Assembly: GCA_027356675.1 (NCBI GenBank)
Contig: DAHVXO010000008.1
Coordinates: forward strand, 1 to 15,325
DNA from: Symbiobacteriaceae bacterium
GTDB lineage: Bacteria; Bacillota_E; Symbiobacteriia; Symbiobacteriales; Symbiobacteriaceae
Length of the DNA: 15,325 nt
Direction of reading: 5' to 3'
In this document: one piece after another, positions 7,143 to 13,906 of the stretch
Layout: the number at the start of each line of letters is the position of its first letter
How positions within the stretch are numbered: the stretch's first letter is position 1
Translations under genes and position numbers: made by a program
Notes under the pieces: model-generated
Told to the model about the DNA's origin: nothing
Database searches by the model: none
Seen by the model: only the letters and a program-made list of their open reading frames with translations

Positions 7143-7712
7143 CTACTTACCTGCCTCCGCGACCGGGTTTACGAACCCGGAGGCTCGCAGTGGCGGCCAG
7201 ATCCGGAAGAAGGCCTCGCCCCGGATATTGCCGAGCGGAACTTCGCCGAAGTATCGGCTGTCCTCGCTGTTGTTGCGATTGTCCCCCAGCACCCAGACGG
7301 AGTTCTCAGGTACTGTGGCTACCGGAAAATCCTGATCGGAGGCCCGCACCGTAGGGGCCTCCGGTAACTGGCGGCCGTTGACGTATACCCTGCCCGCCTT
7401 GATTTCGACCTTATCCCCGGCGACTCCCACCACGCGCTTGATGAAGTCGCGGTCCGGTTGCCGCGGATAGCGGAAGACAACAATGTCCCCGGGGTGCGGT
7501 GACCGCACCCATGCGTACAAGAATTTGTTGACCAACACACGCTCGCCGTGATGCAGCGTCGACTCCATGGACAGCCCCTGCACACGGTACACCTCGACCA
7601 CCCATGTTCGAATCACCAAAGCGATCACCAGTGCAAGGATGACCGTTTCGATGATTTCCCGCATCGGGGTCTTGCGCTTTCCGGGTGGTGGAACCTCAGT
7701 AATCTGGGCCAA
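7143..7712 (-). CDS. lepB: Signal peptidase I
   Basis: This membrane serine protease removes signal peptides from exported proteins. The chosen start is the TTG at 7712, seven bases after GGGGGGAC; a longer open frame to 7787 is rejected because it crosses the terminator at 7756-7782. The 189-residue product has a short cytoplasmic N-terminus with Lys/Arg, one membrane segment at about 19-36 (IIETVILALVIALVI), and the catalytic Ser48 in QGLSMESTL. Other motifs are Lys92 in DFIKRVVGVAGD, box D VNGR (111-114) and GDNRNNSEDSR (143-153). A single N-terminal membrane anchor is the Gram-positive type. Its position beside the SRP genes and rbgA is usual in Firmicutes. An ATG at 7664 is a weaker alternative start. 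Confidence 0.95.
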   Translation of the reverse strand: MAQITEVPPPGKRKTPMREIIETVILALVIALVIRTWVVEVYRVQGLSMESTLHHGERVLVNKFLYAWVRSPHPGDIVVFRYPRQPDRDFIKRVVGVAGDKVEIKAGRVYVNGRQLPEAPTVRASDQDFPVATVPENSVWVLGDNRNNSEDSRYFGEVPLGNIRGEAFFRIWPPLRASGFVNPVAEAGK

Positions 7713-7755
7713 CCAGCGTCCCCCCAATTCGTGTATGGGAATGTTCTTAGGACGG

Positions 7756-7782
7756 AAAAGCGGGACTGGCTCCCAGTCCCGC
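7756..7782 (-). terminator. Rho-independent terminator between rplS and lepB (distal)
   Basis: A perfect 10-bp stem (7760-7769 with 7773-7782; arm GCGGGACTGG) with a 3-base loop is followed on the reverse strand by TTTTCC. It stops transcripts coming from rplS. Because it lies only 43 bases before the lepB start with no obvious promoter between, it may set how much lepB is made by read-through. Confidence 0.75.
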
Positions 7783-7809
7783 GGCAAGAGCCGAGTTTGG
7801 TGTAGATGG

Positions 7810-7850
7810 AAACGCTCCGTTCGGCACCCGCGAAGGTGCAGACCGGAGCG
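7810..7850 (-). terminator. Hairpin directly after rplS (proximal terminator)
   Basis: CGCTCCG (7813-7819) pairs with CGGAGCG (7844-7850), and an inner GCACC/GGTGC stem (7824-7828, 7835-7839) completes a two-tier hairpin nine bases after the rplS stop, followed on the reverse strand by TTT only. It is probably the first of two tandem terminators for the ribosomal operon, or a 3'-end stabilising stem. Confidence 0.6.
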
Positions 7851-7859
7851 CCTTGGCGA

Positions 7860-8219
7860 CTACTGGGGCTTGACCCGTTTCCGTTCCCGAATGCGGGCTG
7901 CCTTACCGGTGAGTTCACGCAGGTAGTACAGCTTGGCCCGGCGGACAATACCATGCCGCACCAGTTCGATCTGGGCGAGGCGGGGGCTGTGGACGGGGAA
8001 CGTACGCTCCACGCCAACGCCGTAAGAGATACGGCGAACCGTGAAGGTCTCGTTGAGGCCACCGCCCTGGCGCTTGATAACCACGCCTTCGTAAGCCTGG
8101 ATACGCTCGCGGGTACCTTCAACAACCTTCACATGCACCCGGACGGTGTCGCCGGGACGGAAGGCCGGGATATCCGACCGCAGGTATTCCTTTTCAATCT
8201 GCTCGATCATATTGGACAC
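7860..8219 (-). CDS. rplS: 50S ribosomal protein L19
   Basis: L19 sits at the 30S-50S interface. The 119-residue product matches the family from end to end: [53 protein letters not shown], then [19 protein letters not shown]. The start is GTG at 8219, placed eight bases after GAGGGG (8233-8228); the GTG at 8228 is too close to that site, and the ATG at 8210 is 17 bases away. The gene has its own extended -10 promoter just after trmD and a folded leader, so its output can be set separately from the trmD operon. Two hairpins follow the stop. Confidence 0.98.
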   Translation of the reverse strand: MSNMIEQIEKEYLRSDIPAFRPGDTVRVHVKVVEGTRERIQAYEGVVIKRQGGGLNETFTVRRISYGVGVERTFPVHSPRLAQIELVRHGIVRRAKLYYLRELTGKAARIRERKRVKPQ

Positions 8220-8302
8220 TAATTTCACCCCTCGTACGTGACGTTCATGCCGGGTTCCCGAGCAGGGGAAGTGACCGTCAGCGGACCGTCCGTGATGACA
8301 CG
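8220..8302 (-). promoter_or_regulatory. Structured rplS 5' leader (candidate L19 leader)
   Basis: The roughly 80-base leader can fold with TGACG (8280-8276) pairing CGTCA (8243-8239) around an inner TTCCC/GGGAA stem (8270-8266, 8259-8255) with a six-base loop. An eight-codon mini-frame starting ATG at 8248 (MNVTYEG, stop at 8225) covers the rplS Shine-Dalgarno. L19 autoregulatory leaders are known in Firmicutes; assignment to that family is inference. Confidence 0.45.
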
Positions 8303-8308
8303 CTTTTC

Positions 8309-8337
8309 ATTATAACAACAGCGCGGTCCCACCGCAA
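8309..8337 (-). promoter_or_regulatory. Extended -10 promoter for rplS
   Basis: On the reverse strand TGTTATAAT gives a perfect -10 (8314-8309) with an upstream TG, 17 bases after a weak -35, TTGCGG (8337-8332). It begins right after the trmD stop at 8345. Confidence 0.7.
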
Positions 8338-8344
8338 GGCATAT

Positions 8345-9115
8345 TTACCGTGTTCTGCCCTTACGGCGCGGCGCTGTCGGCGGGGCAACACCCGTAAGCT
8401 CGGCAAGCAAGACCCGATCATCATGCGATAGTTCCGCCGTCTGCAGGAGATCGGGGCGGCGCTCCAGGGTGCGCCTCAGGGCTTCACGCCGGCGCCATCG
8501 GGCCACTGCCCCATGATTGCCCGACGTGAGGATCTCAGGCACACGCATCCCCTCGAACTCGATGGGACGGGTGTACTGTGGCCCTTCCAGCAACCCGGAG
8601 GAGTGCGACTCCGTCACAGCGGACTCGGCATCACCCAGAACCCCCGGAATCAACCGAGAGACAGCCTCGATGATAACCAGCGCCGGGAGTTCTCCGCCCA
8701 TCAGCACGTAATCCCCGATGGAGATCTCGTCTGTGGCCAGAGCCCGGATCCGCTCGTCAAAGCCTTCGTAGCGCCCACTGACAAGGATCAGATGATCCTC
8801 GGCCGCAAGCTCCTCGGCCCGCCGTTGCGTGAACCGTTCGCCCTGGGGATCCATGAGAATAATGCGGGGCGGTCGCGGCCCAGCCCGGCCCACGCAGCCG
8901 CGCACCGCCGCGTAGACCGGATCGGGCTTCATCACCAGCCCGGCGCCGCCCCCGTAGGGGTAGTCGTCCGTGGTCTGGTGCCGGCTCGCGGCAAAGTCCC
9001 GGATGTTGACGACCCGGACATCCACAAGCCCGGCCGCGCGGGCCCGGCCCAGGATCGACTCCTGCAGGGCGCCGTACACGATGGGCGGATGGATGGTGAG
9101 CAGGTCGACCAACAT
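8345..9115 (-). CDS. trmD: tRNA (guanine-N1)-methyltransferase TrmD
   Basis: TrmD makes m1G37 in tRNAs with G36, which prevents +1 frameshifting. The ATG at 9115 follows GGAGGG by about seven bases. The 256-residue SPOUT enzyme shows [15 protein letters not shown] (50-64), [11 protein letters not shown] (112-122) and [16 protein letters not shown] (130-145), which form the trefoil-knot SAM site, then [11 protein letters not shown] and the C-terminal helical domain ([19 protein letters not shown]). At residue 169 it has Glu (TESHS), where E. coli and B. subtilis have the catalytic Asp in an EDSF motif; I believe Glu also occurs in some relatives. The gene follows rimM by 24 bases, the usual order. 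Confidence 0.97.
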   Translation of the reverse strand: MLVDLLTIHPPIVYGALQESILGRARAAGLVDVRVVNIRDFAASRHQTTDDYPYGGGAGLVMKPDPVYAAVRGCVGRAGPRPPRIILMDPQGERFTQRRAEELAAEDHLILVSGRYEGFDERIRALATDEISIGDYVLMGGELPALVIIEAVSRLIPGVLGDAESAVTESHSSGLLEGPQYTRPIEFEGMRVPEILTSGNHGAVARWRRREALRRTLERRPDLLQTAELSHDDRVLLAELTGVAPPTAPRRKGRTR

Positions 9116-9139
9116 GCGAGACCCTCCAGTCGGGTTCAG

Positions 9140-9652
9140 TCAGTCCTCTAGCAGTCCAGGGATCGGTGCCACAACGATCTGCCCCTTCTCCAAGTCGATC
9201 ACCTTGATGAACTCCTTGACAGCAGGGACCATGAATTGCTTGTGCGATGCCACTTCCACGACATAAATGTCGTGGACAGGGTTGCCGGTATTCACTTCCA
9301 CCAGCTTCCCCAGCGGGCGGCCGTCGGGGTCTACAACGGCGAGACCGATCAGGTCAAAGATGTAGTAGCGGCCCTCGGGCAGCGGATAGACTTCCGACCT
9401 GGGCACCTGAAGGTACTGCTGCCGCAGCTTGTCGGCAGCGTCACGGTCGGCGACGCCGTCGAGGGTAAGGATGATCAGGTTCTTCACCGTGCCGGTGAAG
9501 CGGACGCCCATCGGACGGGCATCCGGACCCACCAGGACCTGGCGGAGTGTGGCAAAGCGCTCCGGAAAGTCGGTGAGCGGGAAGACCCGCACCTGCCCAT
9601 GAACCCCGTGCGCAGACGTGATCTGGCCGATCTTGACCAGGTCGTCAACCAT
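9140..9652 (-). CDS. rimM: Ribosome maturation factor RimM
   Basis: RimM binds S19 and helps mature the 30S head. The product has 170 residues: an N-terminal barrel (KIGQITSAHGVHGQVRVFPLTDFPERF, 7-33) and a C-terminal PRC barrel starting at about 95 (RYYIFDLIGLAVV, GKLVEV, VHDIYVVE). The ATG at 9652 overlaps the ylqD stop by one base (TAATG), with GGGAGC upstream, so translation is coupled. It is followed by trmD, as in most bacteria. Confidence 0.97.
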   Translation of the reverse strand: MVDDLVKIGQITSAHGVHGQVRVFPLTDFPERFATLRQVLVGPDARPMGVRFTGTVKNLIILTLDGVADRDAADKLRQQYLQVPRSEVYPLPEGRYYIFDLIGLAVVDPDGRPLGKLVEVNTGNPVHDIYVVEVASHKQFMVPAVKEFIKVIDLEKGQIVVAPIPGLLED

Positions 9653-10062
9653 TACAACGCTCCCTGTCGGATGGCGATCACTTTGCCGTCTTCGACCACG
9701 ATCTCGATCGACGTCAGGGCATCGAAATCGGCGCCGACGTCGATGGTCGCCAGTGACTGGGCAGTGCCCTGCACGATCTCCGAGCCGATGGGCAGGGTGG
9801 CAATGGCGTGGGACTCTTCCAGGAGTTGCGCCTTCTTGTCAGCGCGCTTGGCCCGCTCGGACTCGACGAGCTGGCGCAGCTGCACTTGCTGCTGGGGGCT
9901 CATCGAAGCGGTGAGCTGGGCGCGCTTGACCTGGGTGTCCAGTTGTTGGAGTTCATCGTCCAAAAGCTGAAGCGCTTCACGGACCTCGATGGCCAGGCGG
10001 TCCTTGAGGCCCTCGGTCACCTTGGCCTTAATGGTCACAGGACGGAGAATTTGTAGGCTCAT
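9652..10062 (-). CDS. ylqD: YlqD family protein
   Basis: This 136-residue protein matches the Firmicute YlqD family in its opening (LQILRPVTIKAKVTE), size and position between khpA and rimM. A charged, Gln-rich helical stretch at about 28-85 (LLDDELQQLDTQVKRAQ, ESERAKRADKKAQLLEE) should form a coiled coil. A short beta-rich C-terminal part follows (VEDGKVIAIRQG). The biochemical function is unknown; the operon suggests a link to ribosome or tRNA maturation. The ATG at 10062 overlaps the khpA stop (ATGA), with GTGGAG eight bases before it. Confidence 0.88.
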   Translation of the reverse strand: MSLQILRPVTIKAKVTEGLKDRLAIEVREALQLLDDELQQLDTQVKRAQLTASMSPQQQVQLRQLVESERAKRADKKAQLLEESHAIATLPIGSEIVQGTAQSLATIDVGADFDALTSIEIVVEDGKVIAIRQGAL

Positions 10063-10292
10063 GGCATGAACTCCACGGTGACCCGGCGCCCGTCCTTGAC
10101 GGCGGCCGCCTTCACCAACGTCCGGACCGCCTTGGCCACCCGCCCCTGGCGCCCGATGACCTTGCCCATGTCGGCCTGCGCTACCCTGACCTCAAGGGTA
10201 ACGGCGCGCGGGTTCTCCACAGCGGTGACGACGACTTCGTCCGGTGCATCCACAAGGTTGCGGACGACGACTTCGACCAGCTTCTTCAGCAT
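10059..10292 (-). CDS. khpA: KH-domain RNA-binding protein KhpA (YlqC)
   Basis: This 77-residue protein is a single type II KH domain. The RNA-contacting GxxG loop is in GKVIGRQGRVAKAVRTLV (GKVIGRQG at 43-50). In streptococci KhpA pairs with KhpB and affects cell division and sRNAs; that role here is inferred. The ATG at 10292 has AAGGGGG eight to nine bases upstream. Its end overlaps the ylqD start by four bases. The 71-base gap from rpsP holds no clear promoter or terminator, so it is probably part of the ylxM-ffh operon. Confidence 0.95.
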   Translation of the reverse strand: MLKKLVEVVVRNLVDAPDEVVVTAVENPRAVTLEVRVAQADMGKVIGRQGRVAKAVRTLVKAAAVKDGRRVTVEFMP

Positions 10293-10363
10293 GCTGATGG
10301 CCCCCTTGTGGTCTAGTACGGTCTCGACCGGTGGCAGGGTCGAACCCCCTCGATGGGAAGACT

Positions 10364-10630
10364 TTACTTCTTGCTCTCGTCAAACTTCTTGAGAATGCCG
10401 GCGCCGGAGAGTATGCTGCGCACCGTGTCGGTAGGGGTCGCACCAGTGCCGAGCCACTTAAGGGCGAGCTCTTCGTCAATCTGGATGACGGGGGGGTTCT
10501 TGGTCGGGTTGTAGTAGCCCATCTCCTCGACGAACCGGCCGTCACGGGGAGAACGGGAATCAGCGACGACGAAACGGTAGAACGGAGCCTTCTTGGCACC
10601 CATGCGCTTGAGGCGAATCTTCAAAGCCAC
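10364..10630 (-). CDS. rpsP: 30S ribosomal protein S16
   Basis: S16 is an early 30S assembly protein. From GTG at 10630 the product has 88 residues and begins [19 protein letters not shown], in register with other S16 proteins; [17 protein letters not shown] is also conserved. The GTG is chosen over the ATG at 10639 because the AAGGAGG site (10646-10640) directly touches that ATG with no spacer, whereas the GTG has nine bases. It lies 90 bases after the ffh stop, in a gap with two hairpins, and leads into khpA. Confidence 0.98.
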   Translation of the reverse strand: MALKIRLKRMGAKKAPFYRFVVADSRSPRDGRFVEEMGYYNPTKNPPVIQIDEELALKWLGTGATPTDTVRSILSGAGILKKFDESKK

Positions 10631-10654
10631 AGTGGTCATCCTCCTTCAAAATAG

Positions 10655-10706
10655 GGGGTACCTACCCCGACGGGTCTTTATTGCCAGGACGCCCTGGACG
10701 GGCGCC
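10655..10706 (-). other. Two small hairpins in the ffh-rpsP gap
   Basis: On the reverse strand GGCGCCC/GGGCGTC (10706-10700 with 10694-10688, one G-U pair) and then GGGGT/ACCCC (10668-10664 with 10659-10655) can fold; the second is followed by CTATTTT. They could be an mRNA processing site or a weak partial terminator that separates ffh from rpsP expression. Confidence 0.3.
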
Positions 10707-10720
10707 ACGTGGTCACGCTG

Positions 10721-12097
10721 TTACCGGCGGCCGAAGAGGCCGCTGAACCCGCCGCCACCGGGTGGCTTGGGCAGACCCCCGAAGCCCTTGCCCATCATCT
10801 TCTGCATGCCGCCCAGTTGCTTCATTTGCTTGCGCATCTGTTCAAACTGCTTGATAAGACGGTGCACGTCGGCGATGGGGCGGCCAGAGCCCTTGGCGAT
10901 GCGCTCGCGCCGCCGGACGTTGATGATGTCCGGCTTGCGGCGCTCCTTGGGAGTCATGGAGAGGATCATGGCCTCGACATGGGCCATCTCCTTATCGTCG
11001 ATGTTGATATTCTTGAGTTGGGCACCGAGGCCCGGGATCATCTTCAGGAGATCCTGGAGGGGCCCCATCTTCTTGACGGCCCGCATCTGCTCGAGGAAGT
11101 CCTCGAAGTCGAACTCGGCCTTGAACATCTTTTTGGAGAGCTCTTCGGCCCTTGTCCGGTCGATTTGCTCCTCGGCCCTTTCGATGAGGGTCAGCACGTC
11201 GCCCATGTTAAGGATGCGCGAGGCCATGCGGTCAGGGTGGAAGACCTCCAACTGGTCGACCTTCTCACCCACGCCCACAAACTTGATGGGCTTGCCGGTC
11301 ACCTGGCGCACCGACAGGGCAGCACCGCCGCGGGTATCACCATCGAGTTTGGTCAAAATGATCCCATCGATGCCCAGCTTCTCGTCAAAGTGCTCGGCGA
11401 CGGTGACGGCGTCCTGGCCGGTCATGGCATCGACCACCAGCAAGATCTCGTTGGGCGTCAGGGCCGCCTTGATGCGCTGGAGTTCGCCCATGAGTTCTTC
11501 GTCGATATGCAGGCGCCCGGCCGTGTCCAGGATGATCACATCGCGGGTATGCTCGGCGGCGTAGTCGAAGGCACCCTTGGCGATGGTAACCGGGTCCACC
11601 TTGTCGCCCATTGCGAAGACGGGTACATCGACCTTCTGACCCATAACTTCTAGCTGCTTGATGGCAGCAGGGCGGTAGATATCGGCGGCGACCAATAGGG
11701 GACGCTTGCCATCCTTCTTCAGCTTCAGCGCCAGCTTGGCAGCGTGGGTGGTCTTGCCGGAGCCCTGCAGGCCGCACAGCATGATGATGGTGGGCGGGCG
11801 GAGCGCCATGTTCAGGGCGGCGTTCTCGCCGCCCATCAGGGCGGTCAGTTCCTCGTAGACAATTTTGATGACCATGTGGCCGGGGTTGAGGGTCCCCATG
11901 ACCTCCTGCCCCACGGCCCGCTCCTTGACCTTGGCGACGAATTCCTTGACGACCTTGAAGTTGACGTCCGCCTCAAGGAGCGCCATGCGCACGTCGCGCA
12001 TGGCTTCCGTGACATCCGCCTCGGAGAGCCTGCCCTTGCCGGTCAGCTTCTTGAAGGCCAGCTGGAGCTTTTCGCCCAGTGATTCAAACATAGCCAT
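10721..12097 (-). CDS. ffh: Signal recognition particle protein Ffh
   Basis: Ffh is the SRP54 GTPase that binds signal sequences and 4.5S/6S-like SRP RNA. The product has 458 residues. The N domain (1-95, with ALLEADVNFKVV) is followed by the G domain: G1 GLQGSGKTT (109-117), G2 DIYRPAA (139-145), G3 DTAGR (191-195), G4 TKLD (249-252) and the closing GVGEKVDQLEVF (275-286). The Met-rich M domain runs from about 325 (KKMFKAEFDFEDFLEQM, GMQKMMGKG), and the C-terminus is a Gly/Pro tail ending FSGLFGRR. The ATG at 12097 has AAGGGGCG about 10-12 bases upstream. It follows ylxM by 37 bases. No SRP RNA gene is in this window. Confidence 0.98.
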   Translation of the reverse strand: MAMFESLGEKLQLAFKKLTGKGRLSEADVTEAMRDVRMALLEADVNFKVVKEFVAKVKERAVGQEVMGTLNPGHMVIKIVYEELTALMGGENAALNMALRPPTIIMLCGLQGSGKTTHAAKLALKLKKDGKRPLLVAADIYRPAAIKQLEVMGQKVDVPVFAMGDKVDPVTIAKGAFDYAAEHTRDVIILDTAGRLHIDEELMGELQRIKAALTPNEILLVVDAMTGQDAVTVAEHFDEKLGIDGIILTKLDGDTRGGAALSVRQVTGKPIKFVGVGEKVDQLEVFHPDRMASRILNMGDVLTLIERAEEQIDRTRAEELSKKMFKAEFDFEDFLEQMRAVKKMGPLQDLLKMIPGLGAQLKNINIDDKEMAHVEAMILSMTPKERRKPDIINVRRRERIAKGSGRPIADVHRLIKQFEQMRKQMKQLGGMQKMMGKGFGGLPKPPGGGGFSGLFGRR

Positions 12098-12134
12098 TTG
12101 TCAATAACGCCCCTTCCGGGTGCAGCCAATTAGT

Positions 12135-12458
12135 TCAACATTCTGAACGTAGTTTGCTGAGCAGGTTCAACGCTTCGGCATAGTCCTGGCGGCGGATGGC
12201 TTCCTCCAGCCGGTCCAGCGCCGTCTGACGCTCCCGGTGCTCCCGCACGAGGCCCAACTTTTCCTCATACTCGAAGAGTGCGGCCTCGGACCGCTTGATC
12301 AGGTCGTGGACCGCCTGGCGGCTCACGCCACCCTCCCCGGCGATTTCGGCCAGAGAGAGGTCCTCCAGAAAGTATGCCCGGATGAGGTCCTGCTGGCGTG
12401 GCGTCAGGAGCGACCCATAGAAATCGAACAGCAGCGTAATCGTCTGCAGGTCTTTCAA
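12135..12458 (-). CDS. ylxM: YlxM family helix-turn-helix protein, SRP-associated
   Basis: This 107-residue protein is of the UPF0122/YlxM family. The N-terminal half resembles sigma-factor region 4: LLTPRQQDLIRAYFLEDLSLAEIAGEGG, then VSRQAVHDLIKRSE as the recognition helix. The C-terminal half is charged and helical. In streptococci YlxM binds Ffh and modulates SRP assembly; that role here is from family knowledge. The start is TTG at 12458 with AAGGGGCGG about five to eight bases before it; there is no suitable ATG. It is the first gene after a strong promoter and immediately precedes ffh, as in other Firmicutes. Confidence 0.94.
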   Translation of the reverse strand: MKDLQTITLLFDFYGSLLTPRQQDLIRAYFLEDLSLAEIAGEGGVSRQAVHDLIKRSEAALFEYEEKLGLVREHRERQTALDRLEEAIRRQDYAEALNLLSKLRSEC

Positions 12459-12513
12459 TGGAACCGCCCCTTCGCTGCGGGCACTGTCAAGGAGAACGAC
12501 TGGACACCGTTTG

Positions 12514-12543
12514 ATTATAGGGGTGTGGCATCGGCGCTGTCAA
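12514..12543 (-). promoter_or_regulatory. Near-consensus sigma-A promoter of the ylxM-ffh operon
   Basis: Read on the reverse strand, TTGACA (12543-12538), an 18-base spacer and TATAAT (12519-12514) give perfect hexamers, about 55 bases before the ylxM start. It follows the mazG-side terminator and should drive ylxM through trmD. Confidence 0.85.
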
Positions 12544-12558
12544 GTAAAATCACTTGAC
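12539..12558. repeat. 7-bp inverted repeat over the -35 box (possible operator)
   Basis: GTCAAGT (12539-12545) and ACTTGAC (12552-12558) are perfect arms separated by AAAATC. The left arm on the plus strand overlaps the -35 hexamer of the ylxM-ffh promoter. The size and spacing suit a dimeric regulator. There is no T-run, so it is not a terminator. Chance cannot be excluded. Confidence 0.45.
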
Positions 12559-12567
12559 CCTGCAATG

Positions 12568-12595
12568 AAAACAGCCACCGAACTGGCGGTGGCTG
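12568..12595 (-). terminator. Rho-independent terminator after the smc-ftsY-mazG unit
   Basis: A 9-bp stem (12572-12580 with 12587-12595; arm CAGCCACCG) and a 6-base loop are followed on the reverse strand by TTTT then CATTG. It lies 11 bases past the mazG-like stop and upstream of the ylxM promoter, cleanly separating the two transcription units. Confidence 0.8.
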
Positions 12596-12606
12596 CTCGG
12601 CTGATT

Positions 12607-12930
12607 TCACTGCTGCGTCCCGTCCTGGCGCTGCCAGCGCTGCTTGTCGCGCTCTTCGTACTTGGTGATGACCCGCCGGAAGGCGTCGTCCAGGTCGATG
12701 TTCATCTGGTTGGCCATGGCTGCGACCACGAAGAGGATGTCACCCATCTCCAGGGCCACGTCGCCGGTCTCCTCCGTGGGCTTCTTGGTCTTGGGCCCCC
12801 AGCGATGATTGACCTCCCGCGACAGCTCCCCCACCTCTTCGGTCAGGCGGGCCAGGTTCGCCAGGGGGTGCCAGTAGCCGAAGGGTGCAATCCAGCGGTC
12901 CACTTCTTTCTGCATCTCTTTCAGGTCCAC
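12607..12930 (-). CDS. MazG-like nucleotide pyrophosphohydrolase (YpjD type)
   Basis: This 107-residue single-domain protein resembles B. subtilis YpjD. The MazG metal site is visible as EEVGE (Glu31, Glu32, Glu35) followed by EMGD (Glu61, Asp64). The flanks LANLARLTEE, REVNHRWGPK and GDILFVVAAMANQMNIDLDDAF are typical. Such all-alpha enzymes hydrolyse NTPs or dNTPs to the monophosphate and pyrophosphate, often to clear non-canonical nucleotides; the substrate here is unknown. The GTG at 12930 has AAGGGGTGA about eight bases before it, starting at the ftsY stop 15 bases away. It is the last gene of its unit; ypjD is not in this place in B. subtilis. Confidence 0.92.
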   Translation of the reverse strand: MDLKEMQKEVDRWIAPFGYWHPLANLARLTEEVGELSREVNHRWGPKTKKPTEETGDVALEMGDILFVVAAMANQMNIDLDDAFRRVITKYEERDKQRWQRQDGTQQ

Positions 12931-12945
12931 CTGGTCTCACCCCTT

Positions 12946-13875
12946 TCAGGTGGGTTCGTCCCGTGCAAACAGCGCATCTGCGAAAGCTATGGGGTCGAAA
13001 GTCTGCAGGTCATCCATCCGTTCACCCACGCCGATGAACTTGACCGGAACCTTTTCGCGGTCCTGAATCGCTACGACCACGCCACCCTTGGCCGTTCCAT
13101 CCAGCTTGGCGAGAGCGATGGCCGTAACGCCGGCGACCTCCTTGAAGAGCCGGGTCTGCTGGACCGCATTCTGACCGGTGGTGGCGTCGAGCACCAGCAG
13201 CGTCTCGTGGGGCGCTTCCGGCATCTCCCGCTTGATGATCCGGGTAATCTTGCGGAGTTCCTCCATGAGATACGCCTTGTTATGGAGGCGACCCGCAGTG
13301 TCGATGATCAACACGTCGGCACCCTTGGCCCTCGCGACTGCGATGCCGTCGAAGGCGACCGCCGACGGGTCGGCGCCCTCATCATGGGCGACGACCTCGA
13401 CCCCCGCCCGCTCGCCCCAGATCTTGAGCTGGTCGATGGCGGCAGCGCGGAAAGTGTCAGCAGCGGCGAGGATCACGCTCTTGCCCTGCTCGGTCCGCAG
13501 GCGATGCGCAAGCTTGCCGATGGTCGTGGTCTTGCCGACACCGTTCACCCCAACGACCAGGATAACGGTAGGACCTGTTGCGGCCATCCGCAAGGGTTCC
13601 ACGCCCTGTGCGAGAATACCGGCGACCTGCTCCTTCAGTACGGGGAGCAGCTCTTCGCCGTTCTTCAGACCCCGCGCCTTGACCGCGCGGCGCAAATCCG
13701 CGACCAGCTTCGTGCTGGTCGCGACGCCCACATCACCCTGGATCAGGGCCTCCTCCAACTCATCGAATAGTTCATCGTCGATCTTACGGAAGGCGGTCAT
13801 AATATTCGCCATCCGGTCGGCCAAAGCGGCCTTGGTCTTCGCCAGGCCGTCCTTCAGGCGGTCGAAGAGTCCCAC
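12946..13875 (-). CDS. ftsY: SRP receptor FtsY
   Basis: FtsY is the membrane-associated GTPase that docks Ffh-ribosome complexes. The 309-residue form is short: it lacks the long acidic A domain of E. coli and starts with an amphipathic, basic helix (MGLFDRLKDGLAKTKAAL), a likely lipid-binding segment. The NG domain has G1 GVNGVGKTT (109-117), G2 DTFRAAA (140-146), G3 DTAGR (192-196), G4 AKLD (256-259; usually TKLD) and the C-terminal GVGERMDDLQTFDP. The GTG at 13875 follows AAAGGAG by about nine bases. It lies between the 37-residue membrane peptide and the mazG-like gene, all in the smc transcription unit. Confidence 0.98.
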   Translation of the reverse strand: MGLFDRLKDGLAKTKAALADRMANIMTAFRKIDDELFDELEEALIQGDVGVATSTKLVADLRRAVKARGLKNGEELLPVLKEQVAGILAQGVEPLRMAATGPTVILVVGVNGVGKTTTIGKLAHRLRTEQGKSVILAAADTFRAAAIDQLKIWGERAGVEVVAHDEGADPSAVAFDGIAVARAKGADVLIIDTAGRLHNKAYLMEELRKITRIIKREMPEAPHETLLVLDATTGQNAVQQTRLFKEVAGVTAIALAKLDGTAKGGVVVAIQDREKVPVKFIGVGERMDDLQTFDPIAFADALFARDEPT

Positions 13876-13906
13876 GGGAGTCGCTCCTTTGAGTCAATCG
13901 TGATCG

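Noticed and set aside
7713..7787. Longer lepB reading frame from a TTG at 7787
   Set aside because: It would translate through the terminator stem at 7756-7782 and adds 25 residues not typical of signal peptidase I; the TTG at 7712 has the better Shine-Dalgarno.
9236..9970. 244-codon plus-strand frame
   Set aside because: It is antisense to rimM and ylqD, whose own frames and overlapping start/stop junctions are coherent.
10593..11653. Two overlapping plus-strand frames of more than 300 codons
   Set aside because: Both are antisense shadows of ffh, one of them Ser/Arg-rich and the other His/Asp/Leu-rich, with no family features.
12511..13770. 419-codon plus-strand open frame
   Set aside because: It lies antisense to ftsY and the mazG-like gene, both of which show full family motifs. 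Long antisense frames are common in GC-rich codon-biased DNA, and this one shows no domain.
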